Below, piece by piece: positions 1 through 9,870 of a DNA stretch of 64,000 bases. Position numbers and translations under genes: made by a program. The notes below the pieces were generated by a model that was not told where the DNA came from, did not search any database, and saw only the letters and a list, made by a program, of their open reading frames with translations. The number at the start of each line of letters is the position of its first letter. Position 1 is the stretch's first letter. The stretch is from Neoceratodus forsteri (lineage: Eukaryota > Chordata > Ceratodontiformes > Ceratodontidae): the NCBI GenBank assembly GCA_016271365.2, contig CM057453.1, forward strand, positions 503,167,001 to 503,231,000, given 5' to 3'.

Positions 1-1232
1 GAGGAGGGCGGCTGTGACCGGCACGCCTCTGGCTTCAGCTCTGTGTGATGCTGCTTCCGACTCTGGTGCATTCGCAGCACGGAGAGGAGTGCAGCGCCGT
101 TCACGGTGCCGGGGCTAAGGAACGGGCAGGGATCGGAGGGCGGTCTAGCATCAGATCTGGATCTCCACCTCCTTAGAGGAGGAGGATTCTGGGTCAGATC
201 CAGACTGGCTCCCGGACTCCTCAGTCTCCTGACCCCTCAGTGTCCTCCACTTCGGCCCCCACTCGCCCTCCTTCTGTGGGGTGGGGCAATTCTTGCTGGC
301 TCTGACCAGCCAGCAGTGGCCCAGGTGACCACTACTGCACAGCCTGGGGTCGGGGGGGGGTTGTCTGTCCCTTCAGCTGGGACACCCCTTCTTTGGTGTG
401 CCTGGACAGTCCAAGTTTGGGGCAACCCGGAGCACCTATGGAAGGGGAGGGTGCTGCACCTTGGGTGGCCTCTTCGGAGTCCACTCGGAGTTGCCAGTTG
501 CCTAGGCTGGTGGTTTTGAGGTGGAGGGCTGTTTCAGAGTCCGATGGGTCGAGGGGCCTGAGTTCTGTGCGGTGGCCTCTCCCTGGGACCCACCCAGGAT
601 CGGGGAGGAGTTGTAGTGCGGATCCTCGCCTTCCCCTTCTCTCACTCCTTGAGAGGGTCATCTTCTTTGGAGGCCAGGGACTGTCCTTTTGGACTCTCAC
701 AGTCCTGGTTGCCTCACAAGGGGCATTCTTCCCTAGGGCACAGTCTTAGCAGTTCCAATATGGTTGACCAGTTGTTGGCTGCTGGGCTTTCCGGGTCTTC
801 CTCCCAGTTGGGAGCATCCACTAAGCCCTTTTGCCTGGGCAGAGGACGTTCCTCTTCTATGAAGGATTTGGCCCCTATTCCTCTGCCTCCATCCCCTCTC
901 TCCCAGGTATTTCCGGTCCTAAGGGACCTCTGACTTGGGAACAGTTCAGAGGATCAGCTGCTCATTTTCCAACATATGTTAGGGCCATGGACAAAAGGGT
1001 TTTCCACCCTCCCCCAGGGCAGCCGAACCCCAAATCTTCTGACTCATCCGCTTCCTCATCCCCCTCCTCGGAGGGAGAGGAACTCTCCGTCCACATTTCC
1101 CTCGTCTGATCTCTCCCTCATATCAAGCGCTTCCTCGCTGAGGATGATGGGCCGATCTCGGATTACCCCTGCCTCAGAAAGCAATTCTGAGCCGTCTTTG
1201 CTTAGCCTTCTAGGGGAGTTCAGTCAGCCAAC

Positions 1233-1778
1233 TTGGTGGTTCCCGCCTGGCCTGTTCCCTTTTGGAAAGTGTCACTGCAGCTCTGGCGCTGTCCCTTTTC
1301 CACAGTCCCAGCCCCAAGGGATCTGCACCAGCGGTATCGTGTTCCCTCGGAGTCTCCAGGACGCATGCCTCACCCACTTGCGGGCTTGACACAGGTGGAT
1401 ACTCCCTCTGGGTTTCGCACCCCTTCCTGTTACCAGCCCCCAGATTTAGACTCCATGGATTTTGACTTCTGGGGGAGGAGGACATTCTACTCGGCATGGA
1501 TGTTGATGTCTATTGCTTCACATCAGGCCCACTATGCATCCTATGACAGGTTCTTGTTGTCCAGGCTAGGTCAGCTCTTAGCCTCTTTTCCTGATTCGGA
1601 GGTAACCAGACAGGCCATTGCCCTCTCTGTTCAGGGCGTGGAGCTAGCAAGGCACCAAGCGAGGGCGTCCTACGACGCCAACAAGGTAGCTTCCAGGATT
1701 GTAGGACAACGATCTGCACTAGGCAGATGGCATGGCTTCATTTTTCCCGGTTGTCACCCTTGGCCTGAAGTAGGGTGA
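1233..1778 (+). pseudogene. gag-like protein, C-terminal part, element J
   Basis: The frame reads through a segment containing SMDFDFWGRR and a helical stretch with SHQAHYASYDRFLLSRL, LASFPDSEV and GVELARHQARASYD. In DIRS gag proteins of this window (F at 37060-37330, A at 15240-15400) the same place holds an aromatic-Arg-Arg segment followed by long helices with A-x-Y and a Q-rich partner, so I read this as the gag C-terminal domain. Upstream frames from about 100 to 1230 are proline/serine-rich and broken, as in the linker of other DIRS gags. No zinc cluster is visible because the 5' end is missing. The gag assignment rests on pattern and position only. Confidence 0.5.
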
Positions 1779-2012
1779 TTTCCTCCGCCTACCGGAGAAC
1801 CCATCTTTTCTCCTGTAGGGTGAGACGGCAATTTTCGGGAGGTGCCTTCCTTCTCTCCCTCTCTTGGGGGTCCCCGTCTCACGCAGACCAGTCTCTTGCC
1901 TCTCCAGGCCTATAAGATTCTCCCTTCCAGTGTCTCCTTTACTGGGGACTAAGGGGCCTAGTCCCTTAGGGTCATATTTGGCCCCCTTAGGGGGGCTCGG
2001 TACTCACTCAGT
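1779..2012. other. pyrimidine-rich spacer between gag and internal repeat of J
   Basis: No reading frame or motif is recognisable. This is where RT, RNase H and recombinase would have to lie in a complete element. Confidence 0.5.
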
Positions 2013-2104
2013 AGTGATGAATGGTGAAGACTGACACAGATAAGATATGAATATTACGTAACTACTGTAATTATTGATCTTTCTGTGTATCTTCATTCAT
2101 CACT
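2013..2104. repeat. internal complementary region of element J (palindrome)
   Basis: The first half starts AGTGATGAATGGTGAAGA and the second half ends TCTTCATTCATCACT, so the two halves can pair with each other around TACGTA. The second half is also the reverse complement of the right end at 3014-3072 (ACAGAAAGATCAATAATTAC is shared). This is the internal complementary region used in DIRS replication. Confidence 0.75.
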
Positions 2105-2880
2105 AAATCCCGCCCTCCATCCCCCTGGGGCCTCAGTCTCTGGGTTCCCCCTCCCTCTGTATGTCTGTCTCCTTCCCTCCCTCCTTCCCTTTGGCCAGGA
2201 GTGGGGGGGACCCTGGAGACACACAGGGTGGACTTAAGCTTAGATGGTGGGGGTGAGAGGGGGCTTTTCCCTTACAGCCTTGCGGCCTTCCCGCCCCTTC
2301 TTAGGGGTGGGGTGGTGGAGTTGGAGACCCCTTTTTCCCTCCTCTGCTTCTTCTTCTCTGTTCTTTGGGACTAATCTAATTATTTATATTTTGGGTAGGC
2401 TCTTCTTCAAAGTCCCCCACCCCCTTTTTTCCTTTGGATAGGGGAGAGGACATGTCTTGGCTCCTGGCCCCCTCAAGCTGCTCCCTTCAGCCTTACGACT
2501 AATCCCTTTGGGATAGTTGTCCTCTGTCAGGAGTTTCTCACTTCCTGTGAATTGACCTTGTTTGCCTTGCCAGGTTTCTTCCCTTAACATCTACTCCTCT
2601 TGGGCAGATGGTCTGAACTTTTTTCAGTCTCTTAACATTTTTGGGGGTCCAGACCGCAGGGTCAGTTGACACTGTCCTCTGCCCTCCCAATATTTTTCCC
2701 TCTCCTTCTCCCTACCTTTTCCTCTTTCCCAGAGATTGGGGCCCTTCCCAATCCCTTAATTTCCTTTTCCTCCTTCATTCTGTCCTCTCAGTCGCTTATT
2801 CCGCCTTTGTTTTGTATTTCTTTTCCTTTTATCTATCCCTTGGAGACTCTTGTCCCACCCTCCCTCCCTTATTCCTCACT
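2105..2880. other. non-coding, pyrimidine-rich segment of element J
   Basis: The stretch is C/T-rich on the + strand with no recognisable domain in any frame. It lies between the internal complementary region and the right terminal repeat. Confidence 0.4.
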
Positions 2881-2945
2881 CTCACGGTGATTAGAAGACT
2901 GACAAGGGGCGCGCCGATGACAGTTGACGACCAACCCGCGAGCGC

Positions 2946-3072
2946 CACATAGCTCTGCCTATGTGGAAAAAAAAAAGCTCCTGTGTGGTCCTGGCTCCGG
3001 CCAGGTACCCAGTAGTGATGAATGGTGAAAATATACAGAAAGATCAATAATTACGGTAGATACGTAATTTTC
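2946..3072. repeat. right terminal region of element J
   Basis: It contains a short hairpin (CCACATAG ... CTATGTGG, 2946-2967), an A-run, then the terminal segment from 3014 that is complementary to the second half of 2013-2104. The end is placed near 3072 where the match stops. Confidence 0.6.
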
Positions 3073-5856
3073 ATTTTTTTGGGTCGGGGCATTCTGTCTA
3101 ACCACACACTGTCATTTGGAAAAGGCCCTTTTGTGGCTCCCACGCCTCGGCAGGGCACATCAGTGGGTGAAGGTCTTCACGGCTTTTTCTCATCCACAAG
3201 TGACTAGTGCTGACTGGGATAGTTGTGATTTATACCGAGGCCTCCATCAGCTGTGGGAATTATTAACAACGACTTGCCTTCAACTAGTTTTTTCTCATCA
3301 GTGGTGGTTGTTTCTCAGCCTCATGTAATTAAGTATTGCACTGCAGTCACCTGGAGAGGTCAGATTGCAGTCGCTATCGAACATTACCATTTGCTGCAGA
3401 GTCTGGTACTGGCCTGGGCAGTGCCACCTCTGATTCATCAGAAGCATACTCCAAATTCATGCGGATGAACAGCCAAAATGCAAGGTGGCTGTGCTGTCAC
3501 AGTCAGGAGGTTCTGCAGAGTTGGAAGCCTCACTGTTGCTGGCTTCTCCATGGGCTTCTGTATCGACAACCCCAGCACAGTTCAGGAAAAGATTGCCATG
3601 CATCCAGCCATTCAGGATCTAGGCTAAAATTATCTGTGGAGCAGTGATACCTGTTGCTAAGACCAAGGTCCCAATCCCTGTGTAGAGACATGCTGCCTGA
3701 TGTTGGACACCTGCTCAGAATCCAGGTTCAGCATTTGACCAGCCAGAACGTAGGACAGAACAAGTCACGGTGCTACTGCAGACTTTGAGCCACAGTCCAG
3801 CACCACTAGTCTTGCCAATGACCATGCAGACTGCACTTTTGAGTGTAGACCTGGGTGGCATGACTGTTTTGGAAAAGGTCTCTGCACTGTTACAGAGCCG
3901 GTGACCTCAATTACCCTACCGACGGTTGGACACTGGTACCAGGCCCATACGTGACACAGGTTGCAGTGACGCATTGGGCCTGTTGCACCACTCCATTTCC
4001 AGTAACCTCACTTCCTCCTGAGGAAGAGGAGGAGGAGGAGGAGTATAACCCAGGATATTTGGACACTCAGACTCTGGGGAGAAGCTTCTGTGCTCCTTGG
4101 ATGGTCACAGGGATCTATCCTTGCCCGGATCACACCATGGATATCAAACAGTTCTCTCAGTCCTTTGAATCCCATTTTTGGCCAAACCAGTACCTAGGCA
4201 GTGTCCTTCCTAGTGGCTAAACCAGTACCTAGGCAGTGTCTTTCCTGGTGGACATCCACCTGCATTTCGCTGTGTTATCAGAGAGCTGGACAGAGTTTTC
4301 TTAGAACTGTGATGGGGCACACCATTTGGTGGCAACCTCTGTAGCTTGTTTCAGTCCAGTTTCAGCATCTGGGATATGTAAGCCACTGCTTGGTTTAAAA
4401 TTCCTATTTTCACAAAGCATTACTGTTTGGGTCTGGTCACCTGTGAAGGGACTGCTTTTAGGCTGTCTTTGTTGCAAGAGCTACGGTTCTGGGGCACTGT
4501 ACTCCAGATTTATCATGCATGCGAGCCATGTGGTGTGCTGTACCGCATTGTACTTGTCTAGTATGTGCGGTTCCTTGGAGAAAATATCCTCAAAGAAGAC
4601 CGGTCACTCTCCTTCCCACCTAGTTCCCTCAGTTAGGCAGACTGCTGCTGCTTACAGGTTACTGCATAGTCTGCATTTTCAGTTGCTTGATTGTTTCAGT
4701 GTGCAGACTGGTGTGCTGCTCTCCCTGCCTCTCTAGTATAATAAACTCGGAATGGATTTCCCTTTCCTGTTGGTCAGTAAATGTCAAAACTCCATTTATT
4801 GACAGTAGGAACTGTGGTGGATGGTTTCTACCCATGTTACATAGCCAACATCATTGGGGTGTCTGCATACAAGGAATGGACATTGGCATGGGTGCCCTAG
4901 GTATGAAAAGTCTCCCACGTTGTCCTGACACCATCAGCATACAGTCTAATATGTGTGGCTCTGTGGATGAGACTCTCTTGAAGATTTTCTTTTACTGGTA
5001 GGTAATGACACTTTGATACAGTAAGTGAGCTCACTTTTCTTTACATGTCATTCATGAAGATGACGTCATGGTAATCCATACAGTATAAAGTGTTCTGCTT
5101 TCGCATACATTCATAAGATAGATAGATGGTTTGTTGGTTGACATCTTTCATAACTGGTAAGCCCACTGAGAACAAACCCGTTTACAGGGGTGACCTGGAA
5201 CACCATGGAAATGCAAAACAGTAAACTGGAGTGAACTCAGTGGCAGTCAGTTACAGCACAATTAGTTCATACAGGGAAAAGAGGTAGGGTTCGGATATCA
5301 CAAATGCATTTAAATTTGTCTAGTAGGTTACACTTGTAACTTTTTTTAAAAAGTCAAAGGAGTTTCAGCTTCTCATATGAGCAGTGACATGAGAGTTCCA
5401 GAATTTGGGGGCTGTGTAAACCAGTGTACGCTGGCCCCTGTGGGTTTTGCAGAGGAAGAGACAGTTGGCTGTGTGCAGTGAATCATAGTGTCAGCTGACT
5501 TGTTTGTCCTGTGCATCATAGCACAGCCATCAGGGGAGCCAGTGTTGCGGATCTTAAAGAGAAAATTACTCATTAAGTATTCAACCTTTTATCCGGTGGA
5601 AGCCAGTTCAGGTTAGAGTACATTATACAGTAGAAGGTCCTTTTTCCAGCTGTCTGTGCAAAACATCCAGTTCAGTTTAAAAAGCATTTTGAGACTTGCT
5701 TTTTTCTTTATCAGCCAACAAGGTAAAAGAGGATTTCACCATAGTCTAGTAGTGAGAGGAGACTGTAGTTAGCAATGGCAGAGGGGGCCACACTGGTACA
5801 ATAGAAAATAACCCTGAAACTACTAATCCTTTGTATTTCCTTCTGCTCCTTTTCAG
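3073..5856 (+). other. last intron of NFKB1 (3' part); no exon recognised
   Basis: This stretch sits between the DIRS terminus and the splice acceptor of the last NFKB1 exon. It has weak open frames (for example around 3336-3647 and 3951-4220, the latter with a GAG-repeat Glu run), none of which I recognise, and stops are frequent. A local imperfect duplication of about 36 bases is present at 4180-4215 and 4217-4253 (shared core AAACCAGTACCTAGGCAGTG). The preceding NFKB1 exons (ankyrin repeats, death domain) are not seen and must lie upstream of the window. Confidence 0.5.
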
Positions 5857-6038
5857 GCATAGCACTTGACCACAAAGTACAGGATGACAGCATATGTGAC
5901 AGTGGTGTGGAGACGTCATTTCGGAAACTTAGTCTCTTTTCTTCTGAATCATTCAGCACCAACCAGCCTCCACTAGGACTTGCCAAGCTGCCCCCGGAAT
6001 GTCAGCATGACTACTCAGTGGAGGGTACAAGTCAGTGA
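5857..6038 (+). CDS. NFKB1: NFKB1 (p105/p50 precursor), terminal coding exon
   Basis: NFKB1 encodes p105, which is processed to the p50 Rel-family transcription factor and also acts as a cytoplasmic IkB-like inhibitor. The exon begins after a strong polypyrimidine tract and CAG acceptor (AG at 5855-5856) and ends at TGA 6036-6038. It enters with a split codon and encodes 59 residues. The segment DSICDSGVETSFRKLS matches the human p105 C-terminal degron, in which the two serines of DSGVETS are IKK sites (S927 and S932 in human) recognised by beta-TrCP after TPL2 or NF-kB signalling. The residues after it (LPPECQHDYSVEG) align loosely with the human tail (KMPHDYGQEG). A proper acceptor and lack of frame damage argue against a processed copy. 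Upstream exons are outside the window. Confidence 0.93.
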
Positions 6039-6689
6039 TGAACGATTACATGGCTTAAGTGTACAGAGGAAAGAAGGGTTTTTGCACATGCAACTAAAGC
6101 AGAACTACAGCCTTTGCGCTGCAGGAGAACCAAACTGCCAAGAATGCCGTGTCAGGGGGTGTAAATAGCAAACACCTGTGTACTGTCCTTAACACAGTCT
6201 TACCCTTCTTTTTATCAGACACCCTGTGCTGTGCTGAGTAAAATGCAGTTAGAAGGGGAAGCAGCACAACTGAAAGAAAATCAGTCTAGAAAGTCTTCTA
6301 TTCCCTTTGAAGAGGAGCCATCAACCCAACAGGTGGATATGGCCTGTTTTAACTACAAGGGAATACTGATATCCAGTGCAACACATTCTTTAGTTGATTG
6401 CTTCCAGTGGACTCTAGCTACCAAACAAAAAATGCAAAAGAGAATTTGTCTCCTTAATTTATTGCAGTATTTCTGTCTGCATTGGTCATTTATGCTCCTT
6501 AGTAGTTTAAGCCAGCAGTAAGGCATAACAGGGTGTACTTACTGTATGCTGATCATGTCACACCTCTGGTATGCTGTGAAGCACAAGGCCTTCACGCATT
6601 CATTTGCTCAGCTCCATCTTGCCTTAAATGCATGTGAAACCTGTGATTCTTCCTCATGTTTAGCACACAGGTAACCCAGCTGGTTCTAT
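6039..6689 (+). other. probable NFKB1 3' UTR
   Basis: The sequence directly follows the NFKB1 stop and has no coding frame of note; a short open frame at 6231-6521 is unrecognised. The 3' end of the transcript cannot be fixed. If it extends past 6690, the MULE would lie within the 3' UTR; an AATAAA near 11477 is one of several possible signals. Confidence 0.5.
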
Positions 6690-6703
6690 GTGAGAAGGGC
6701 GAC

Positions 6704-7573
6704 TGCAGCAGGGCGACCCGCCGAGGGGCAACAGCAACGCCGTGAACGTCGAAAGGGCACAGGTGCAACATGGGCACATGTCAAAACGGCGACTGCTGGT
6801 GTAAAAAAACACAACCGCACCACCACAGGGACGCAGGGGAAGACAGGGTACGCACAGCAGCCGACCGGTGTGGGATAAGAACCGGAATGTGGCCATAAAC
6901 AGACACGACATGAGGGTGACAGGCAGAGCACAGTGTGGCAGCACACACACACGGGGTGGGGTTGTAAGACGGCAGCACAACACGACAGAGGGCAAGGGGA
7001 GGTGGGGGTTGCACATAGACCACTGCAGATAGCAGAGACATGACAAGGGAACCCAAGGGGGGAGGGCCAGGAGACCAGCGGATGCTATGAGGAGTTGACT
7101 GGGCCCAGGCATGGATGGGATGGCAGCTGCCGTAGCTGGATGCAGGTGGCCAGTGGCTGCATTGGGGACTCCTATTAACGGGGGGGGGGAGCAGCAAATG
7201 GCCATCGGTGGGTAAACGCAGTGGACCAGGAGTGGAACAGGGACAACAGGCAGGACGTGGCAATGGCAGGCTGGACTGGTGGGGCCCAGGGACAGTGACC
7301 ATGGGTAATGAGGCAGTGGCCCGCACGGCGGGTGGGCACAGGGATGCAGGCAGCTAGAGAGAGATCGGGGCAGCAGTGGAGGTGCCAGGCAGTATGGCTT
7401 TGAGATACATGGCACGCAACAGGTGGTAGCCACCACGTTGGTGAGTGCCCAAGAGGAGGTCGACAAGGCACAGCCATGGCAGGTGCTGGTGTGGGCACAT
7501 GGCACAGGTCCTGATGGCGGCATATGGGCGGAGGATGGTACACGTGTGCCATCGCAGGCACAGGTGCGTCGGA
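6704..7573 (-). other. GC-rich non-coding 3' part of the MULE
   Basis: This lies downstream of the transposase stop on the minus strand. Long open frames exist in several frames but are Cys/Pro/His-rich compositional artefacts with no recognisable domain. Confidence 0.5.
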
Positions 7574-9121
7574 CTAAACCTGCAATTGGAAGTTATACAC
7601 CAGACCCCTGAGGTAGTCTGTCATGCTGCGTACACCGTACTCCATAACAGTAGTCTCGACGCTGCATGTCAGGTCCCTGTACGCCTTTATCGGCTTGGCA
7701 GACCCCAAGCCTGTCAGAGACTGCTCCATGCGCAGGGTGCTGAGCCACTGCTCCTCCCAGAGGCAGTCCAGGAAGTACCATATATTTGGATGCCTGGCAC
7801 CAAGCCGGGTGTTGAAGCCACTTTGCCAACCCTCCACCGCATTGTTTGTTCTCACCAGACCACCGTGTGTTGGCTCGTACATGTTTCATATGGTGACCTG
7901 GAACAGTGAGCGCCGCCTGGCAGTCCTAGCAATGAGGCGTCTGACCCATGTGTCCTCCATGTAATCGAGGAGTGGTCGGAGGATTGCCTCGTCGCAGTAG
8001 AAGGGCATGTCCAGCAGCTCCACGTAAACATCGGCCACGGTGTCCCCTGGCACGAATGCCAGGGTGAAGAGCATGGGTATCTGCAGTGCAGTGTCCTTGT
8101 CCATGGCATACCTTTCATGCAACGCAGCATTGCTCTTCATACGGCGCCACACAGCCTGGCAGAAGTGGAAGAAGCATCCTCGCAGTACTGCCCCATCATA
8201 CAGGGCTGTGAAGGCACACCAGGCTGCACGCTTAAAGTCAAGCAGCGCTGTACGTGGTTGCGCATTACACTGCTGGCGTAGCTCGGTGAACACACGCGTC
8301 TATGACCATTCCATGCGCATACACATGAATACGTACATGGCCAGCAAGACAAGCCCAGACCGCATGCCGTGGACGGTGTAGAGCTGTCTGAAGAGTGGTG
8401 GCGTGGCACAAAAGATGCCATCCAGGAACCAGTCCTGGCACCCAGTGAGGTACAGCAGGTCACGCTGCATAGCAAATATGAGTATGCAGTCCCCCAATGG
8501 ACCGCTATCATATTGCAGAAACAGGTCACCATCGCGCGTGACCGTATATGACAGTGGAATTGTGAGCTCAGTCACACTGCTGGACGTTGCTGGGAAGCCT
8601 CTCGCAGCCTGGTGCACCCACTGGATGGTGCGGTGCAGCAGGGGCAAGGCTGGCAGCCTGCCAGCGATGGCATCCGTCACCTCAGCTGTGGTCTGCACAA
8701 CAACCTGGGTAGTACATTCCAGGCTGGTGCGTGCATGGTCCCGCACACCCGCCAGCACACCACGAACACCAACCTGCCCTGCATCCGTAACGTGGTTGTG
8801 CGGGCGGCCATTATGAACCACATGGTCCTCTACAGTGTGTACCCATGCAGGACAGGCATGCCTGTGGCCCTGCACATATCTCCAGTACACTTTCCTTTGT
8901 CTCTCCTTATCTCTATGGTACACATAGCCATGGTGAACAAGAAGTGGTCTCCCCTTTTGTCTCATGAGGAAGGTAACGTCCTCCATCCTACATTTGTGGG
9001 TGTGCTGTGCAGTCCCATGCCTGATTGTCACTTCTTGCTCCACGTCTCCACTTCTGTCAAAAGGGTTAGGTGCATGTGGACATACCCTTATGCGCTCCTC
9101 CCTGTGCACAGTAAAACGTGG
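7574..9121 (-). pseudogene. MULE transposase with N-terminal FLYWCH-like zinc finger, two stop codons
   Basis: The protein would catalyse cut-and-paste transposition with a DDE nuclease. Numbering from the GTG at 9109, residues 47-106 form a FLYWCH-like finger (FLMRQKGRPLL, YWRYV, C86, H104, H106), with Tyr78 where the first Cys is expected. The MULE core follows: D230 in WFLDG, D291 in ALLDF, the GCFFHFCQAVWRR signature at 311-323, and E426 in NNAVEGW. All three segments are in one frame, about 511 residues in total, interrupted only by TAG at 8302-8300 and TGA at 7888-7886. The true start is unclear: the first in-frame ATG is at 8986, but conserved-looking sequence begins before it, so a 5' exon or an older start may exist. 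Few lesions suggest a fairly young insertion. Confidence 0.85.
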
Positions 9122-9854
9122 TCACCCTCTCCCTGCTGCTTCGACAAGCTACTGCAATGGGGAGGGTGTATTCTGGTCGTGCTGCTGCCTGGACTTGTGA
9201 GCTGTGTATCGATGCGGTGGTATGACGGAGGCGAATCCTGTGCTGGCGTCCAGTGTGATACTTGCACCTGTCTGTGTTGTTAGCGGCCTGCCGACAGGCC
9301 CAAACGTGGCAAGGTATGTATTCCCCTACACTACGTTATCCTACTGCTGTGCTTTGTACTGCTGCTGTTGGCCTACCTGGTGTAGCTGCCCATGGTGTTC
9401 AAACCCACAGTGGTACTGTCTACGCTTCTGTTGGTGGTGCACTTGTGGAACATGCCACAAGGGCGGCATGCCTGCAGCCTGTCCGATGGGGCCCTTCACG
9501 GCCTGGCTGGTGTGTGTATATGGAGAGGCGGCGGGGGGGCCTGTAGCCGTCATTATGGTCTGTGTCTGGGGGGTTTTCGGTTGTGGTTTGCTGCGCATGG
9601 TGGACTGTGGTGGGCAGGGGCGGTGTGTCAGTGGTGCTGTCAGCGGTCGCGCACGTGTGTGTGTGTGTGTGTGTGTGCGTGCATGCATGCACGCACGCAC
9701 AATTTTGGTAGTCACCGACATGCTCCGGTCGCCATTTTGTCCCTGTCACCGTACATGCAGGTCGTCGTTATGCCACCTTCGCCCTTGGTGCATGTCGCCA
9801 GCATTGTATGGGCGCCCCCATTACAGTCGCCCATCAGGTGTAGCTGTTGTGCGT
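9122..9854 (-). other. 5' non-coding part of the MULE
   Basis: This precedes the transposase frame on the minus strand. No additional exon is recognised. It includes a TG-rich microsatellite near 9653-9700. Confidence 0.45.
9653..9702. repeat. (TG)n / (GCAT)n / (GCAC)n simple repeat
   Basis: An alternating GT run passes into GCATGCATGCACGCACGCAC. It creates open frames on both strands that are not genes. Confidence 0.9.
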
Positions 9855-9870
9855 GTCGCCTTCCCGCAAT

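Larger units (their letters stand above)
1..3072 (+). mobile_element. DIRS-type element J, 5' end outside the window, lacks RT
   Basis: The region carries a gag-like reading frame up to 1778, a self-complementary internal region at 2013-2104, and a right terminal repeat ending near 3072. The order gag, internal complementary region, right terminus is that of DIRS retrotransposons. Between gag and the internal region I find no RT, RNase H or recombinase motif, and only about 230 bases are available. It therefore looks like a non-autonomous or internally deleted copy. Its last bases (ATTACGGTAG-TACGTAATTTTC type) resemble the right end of element K at 44277, so the two may be distant relatives. 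The left terminus is not in the window. Confidence 0.7.
6690..9870 (-). mobile_element. Mutator-like (MULE) DNA transposon with FLYWCH-type transposase
   Basis: A GC-rich island sits between AT-richer flanks and holds one transposase gene on the minus strand. Candidate ends are the GAGAAGGGCGAC at 6692-6703 and the reverse complement GGGAAGGCGAC at 9855-9865. Both ends carry further GGCGAC-like motifs, as expected of long degenerate MULE inverted repeats. I could not find a convincing 8-9 bp target duplication, so the boundaries are approximate. It lies just downstream of the NFKB1 coding end. Confidence 0.65.

Noticed and set aside
3336..4220. Possible upstream NFKB1 exon or another gene
   Set aside because: Frames contain stops, lack splice pairs, and show no ankyrin or death-domain pattern.
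6660..7523. Long minus-strand open frame of 287 codons, Cys/Pro/His-rich
   Set aside because: It lies in GC-rich MULE DNA, overlaps open frames in other phases, and shows no domain or codon structure; a composition artefact.
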